From: Gallaecimonas pentaromativorans
Lineage (GTDB): Bacteria > Pseudomonadota > Gammaproteobacteria > Enterobacterales > Gallaecimonadaceae
Assembly: GCF_003751625.1 (NCBI RefSeq)
Contig: NZ_RJUL01000004.1
Location: 124,001 to 188,000, forward strand
DNA: 64,000 nt
Direction: 5' to 3'
Shown: one piece after another, positions 62,101 through 64,000 of the stretch
Numbering within the stretch: the first letter of the stretch is position 1
Layout: the number at the start of each line of letters is the position of its first letter
Program-made: the position numbers and the translations under genes
The notes under the pieces: model-generated
Database searches by the model: none
The model's input: the letters and a program-made list of their open reading frames with translations, nothing else
Told to the model about the DNA's origin: nothing

Positions 62101-63959
62101 GTCAGCTCCATGTAGAAATCCAGCACCCAATACGGCTTGCCGTCACTGGTGCGCACTTCGCAAGGGCGCTCGCCGATGATGCGAAGGCCCATGTTTTCGA
62201 GCATCGGCATCACGTCGGACAAGTAAATCGGCTGGTCCATATGGAACAGCTTGAGTTTCACCAGGCGCGGGTTACGAAATTCCTGCGGGCGGTAGAACAG
62301 CATGCCAAGCTGGTGCTCTTCGCTCAGGGCTTCGAGCTGGGCGATGTCGACGGCGGCGGTGCTGGGCAGCACTTCTTCCTTGTAGGAACGGGGGAAGGCC
62401 TGCACGTATTTACGGGCCAGCTTTTTGCCGTTGGCTTCGCCGTGGATAGACAACAAGGCCGCTTCCAGCTTGTCTTCCCAGCTGCGGGCCGCTTCGATGA
62501 GGTTCGCTTCTATCTCTTTCACGTTGATATCTTTGTCAGCGTCCTTGACCCGCACCAGATAATGGGTGCGGCACAGGGCGGATTCGGAAAAATAAGTGGT
62601 AAATTCCACTTCCTCTGAGGAGCCCAGGGCCTGGGCCAGGATGCGCTGGGTGGCGATCCGCAGCTGGGTGTTGTACCGCTCTTTGGTCACATACACCATG
62701 CAGGAGTAGTAACGGCCAAAGACATCCTTGCGGATAAAGAGCCGGGTACGGTCCCGCTCCTGCATCTGCAGCACGCCAAGGCCGACTTGCATCAGCTCTT
62801 CTTCCTTGGCCTGGATAAGCTCATCGCGCGGATAGGTTTCCAGGATGTTCATCAGCGCCTTGTAGGCGTGGCTGCCGGTGGCAAAACCGGAGTTTTCCAG
62901 CACCCGCTGCAATTTCTTGCGGATCATCGGAATTTGCATGGCCGAGTTGTTATAGACGCTGGAGGCGTACAGGCCGATAAAGCGGTCTTCGCCCACCACA
63001 TTGCCGTCAGCGTCAAAGCGCTTGATACCGATGTAGTCGATATAAGCGGGGCGATGCACCCGGGATTTGGAGTTGGTTTTGGTGAGCACCAGCAGATGTG
63101 GGCTTAAGGCTTCTTCCCAGGCGCTTTCGCCAAGGGCCGAGAGGCTGCGCTTGTGCACTTCTTTGGACGCGCGCATCAGGCCGAGGCTGGAGTCGATTTG
63201 CGGGCGCAGCTCATAGTCGCCCTTGACCGGCTCGATGGCGTAATAGCGATAGCCCATCAGGGTAAAGTTGTGGTCGTTCACCCACTTTAAGAAGGCGTCC
63301 ACCTCTGCCCTTTCTTCTTGTTCTACCGGCAGTTGGGTGTTTTCAATGCGGCCGATAACCTCGTCCATGCGCTCTTGCATGGGTTGCCAATCGGTCACCG
63401 CCAGGGTGACATCGGCCAGCACCACCCGCAGCTCGTCGGTGAGGTTGTCTATCACCTTCTGCTCGGTCAGGCGGTCCACCTCGATGAGGAACACCGTCTC
63501 GGCCTTGTCGCTTTTCTTTTGCTCTGACAAGCGGCGCAGCGCCGTCACCTGGCTGTGCTTGTCCCGGGCAAAGGCCAGCGGAATGTGCAGCATCAGGTGC
63601 GAGGTAATGGCATGGCGGCTAAGGGCCATGCGAATGGAGTCCACCAGGAACGGCATATCGTCGTGGACGATTTCGATGATGGTGTGGCTCGACTGCCAGC
63701 CGTCACGGCTCACTTCCGGATTAAAGACGCGGATATAGCTCTCACCGACCTTTTTCTTATTCAAGGCATTCCAGAGGCTTAAGGCGGCGCCATAGAGGTC
63801 GGCATCGTTACGACCGGAAAAGTCGTCCACCGACATGGTGCCATAGATCTTCTGGACAAAGCTGGTGATGAGCGGGGCGCGATCGGAAGGAACTTTGGAA
63901 TCAATGAGTTTGCAAACGTTATCAAGCAGTACGGACGAATGACCGTCTATCAGTGCCAT
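59109..63959 (-). CDS. gdhB: NAD-specific glutamate dehydrogenase, large (180 kDa) type
   Basis: Catabolic enzyme that deaminates glutamate to 2-oxoglutarate with NAD. The 1616-residue protein has N-terminal ACT-like regulatory domains (to about 700). The catalytic domain follows from about 780: [53 protein letters not shown] holds the substrate Lys. The NAD-binding region is around [20 protein letters not shown]. A helical C-terminal domain completes it. The ATG at 63959 (MALIDGHSS) follows GGGAAGAGAG and is preferred to a start nine codons upstream. It appears monocistronic, with a strong terminator before pyrD. Confidence 0.95.
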   Translation of the reverse strand: [1616 protein letters not shown]

Positions 63960-64000
63960 GTGACTCTCTTCCCTTAGGTACTGCAAAGCGGAAAATCCGC

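Noticed and set aside
1-64000. CRISPR array
   Set aside because: No regularly spaced repeats with unique spacers; the only tandem array is the TCTTC microsatellite.

Overview
The window looks like chromosome from a free-living, aerobic to facultatively anaerobic gammaproteobacterium of about 58-60% GC. It carries the E. coli-like thrABC operon with its leader peptide, cytochrome bo3 oxidase, Fnr with UspE and TtcA, potABCD, and the block pyrD-zapC-rlmL-uup-rmf-fabA-ycbZ. The protein styles and the CrbS/CrbR acetate system suggest a Gallaecimonas- or Shewanella-like marine lineage. The genus is a guess from gene content, not a database result.

Layout. 1-2098: a TAXI-type TRAP transporter (permease cut by the window edge). 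2348-3238: aldo/keto reductase. 3542-8334: cyoABCDE. 8378-13075: thrA-thrB-thrC, preceded by a Thr/Ile-rich leader peptide (thrL) and an attenuator. 13139-16109: an outer-membrane porin, a MarR regulator and a DcaP-like porin. 16396-25365: an acetate module made of acs, actP, yjcH, the CrbS-type hybrid kinase, the CrbR-type regulator and a CobB sirtuin. 25346-30812: alpha/beta hydrolase, potABCD and a LysE exporter. 30909-36918: trhO, a membrane protein, a Bax-like glucosaminidase, ttcA, uspE, ompW and fnr. 37111-41050: an accessory stretch with a tyrosine recombinase under an apparent LexA box, small ORFs, a frameshifted gene, a phd-doc toxin-antitoxin pair, operator-like palindromes, a 19-bp direct repeat and a 16-copy TCTTC tandem repeat. 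41058-46461: an orphan response regulator, a YbiI-like zinc finger protein, an AraC/SDR divergent pair, a secreted unknown and a phytase-like lipoprotein. 46688-59051: the lon-like/fabA/rmf/uup/rlmL/zapC/pyrD neighbourhood, with a sulfatase and a DUF3466 gene where E. coli has other genes. 59109-63959: a large NAD-glutamate dehydrogenase.

How the genes work together. Acetate enters by ActP, is activated by Acs, and the Acs lysine can be kept active by the CobB deacylase. CrbS/CrbR probably control the set. A near-palindromic 16-bp motif recurs 61-66 bases upstream of the yjcH and acs start codons, and also upstream of the TAXI transporter. That makes the transporter a possible further member of the regulon. 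Fnr sits beside ompW, whose promoter carries an FNR-like box, and next to uspE and ttcA as in enteric bacteria.

Three real genes or gene parts were recovered by direct translation because they are too short or cut by the edge: the TRAP permease fragment, thrL and rmf. I found no rRNA, tRNA, CRISPR array or intact insertion sequence.
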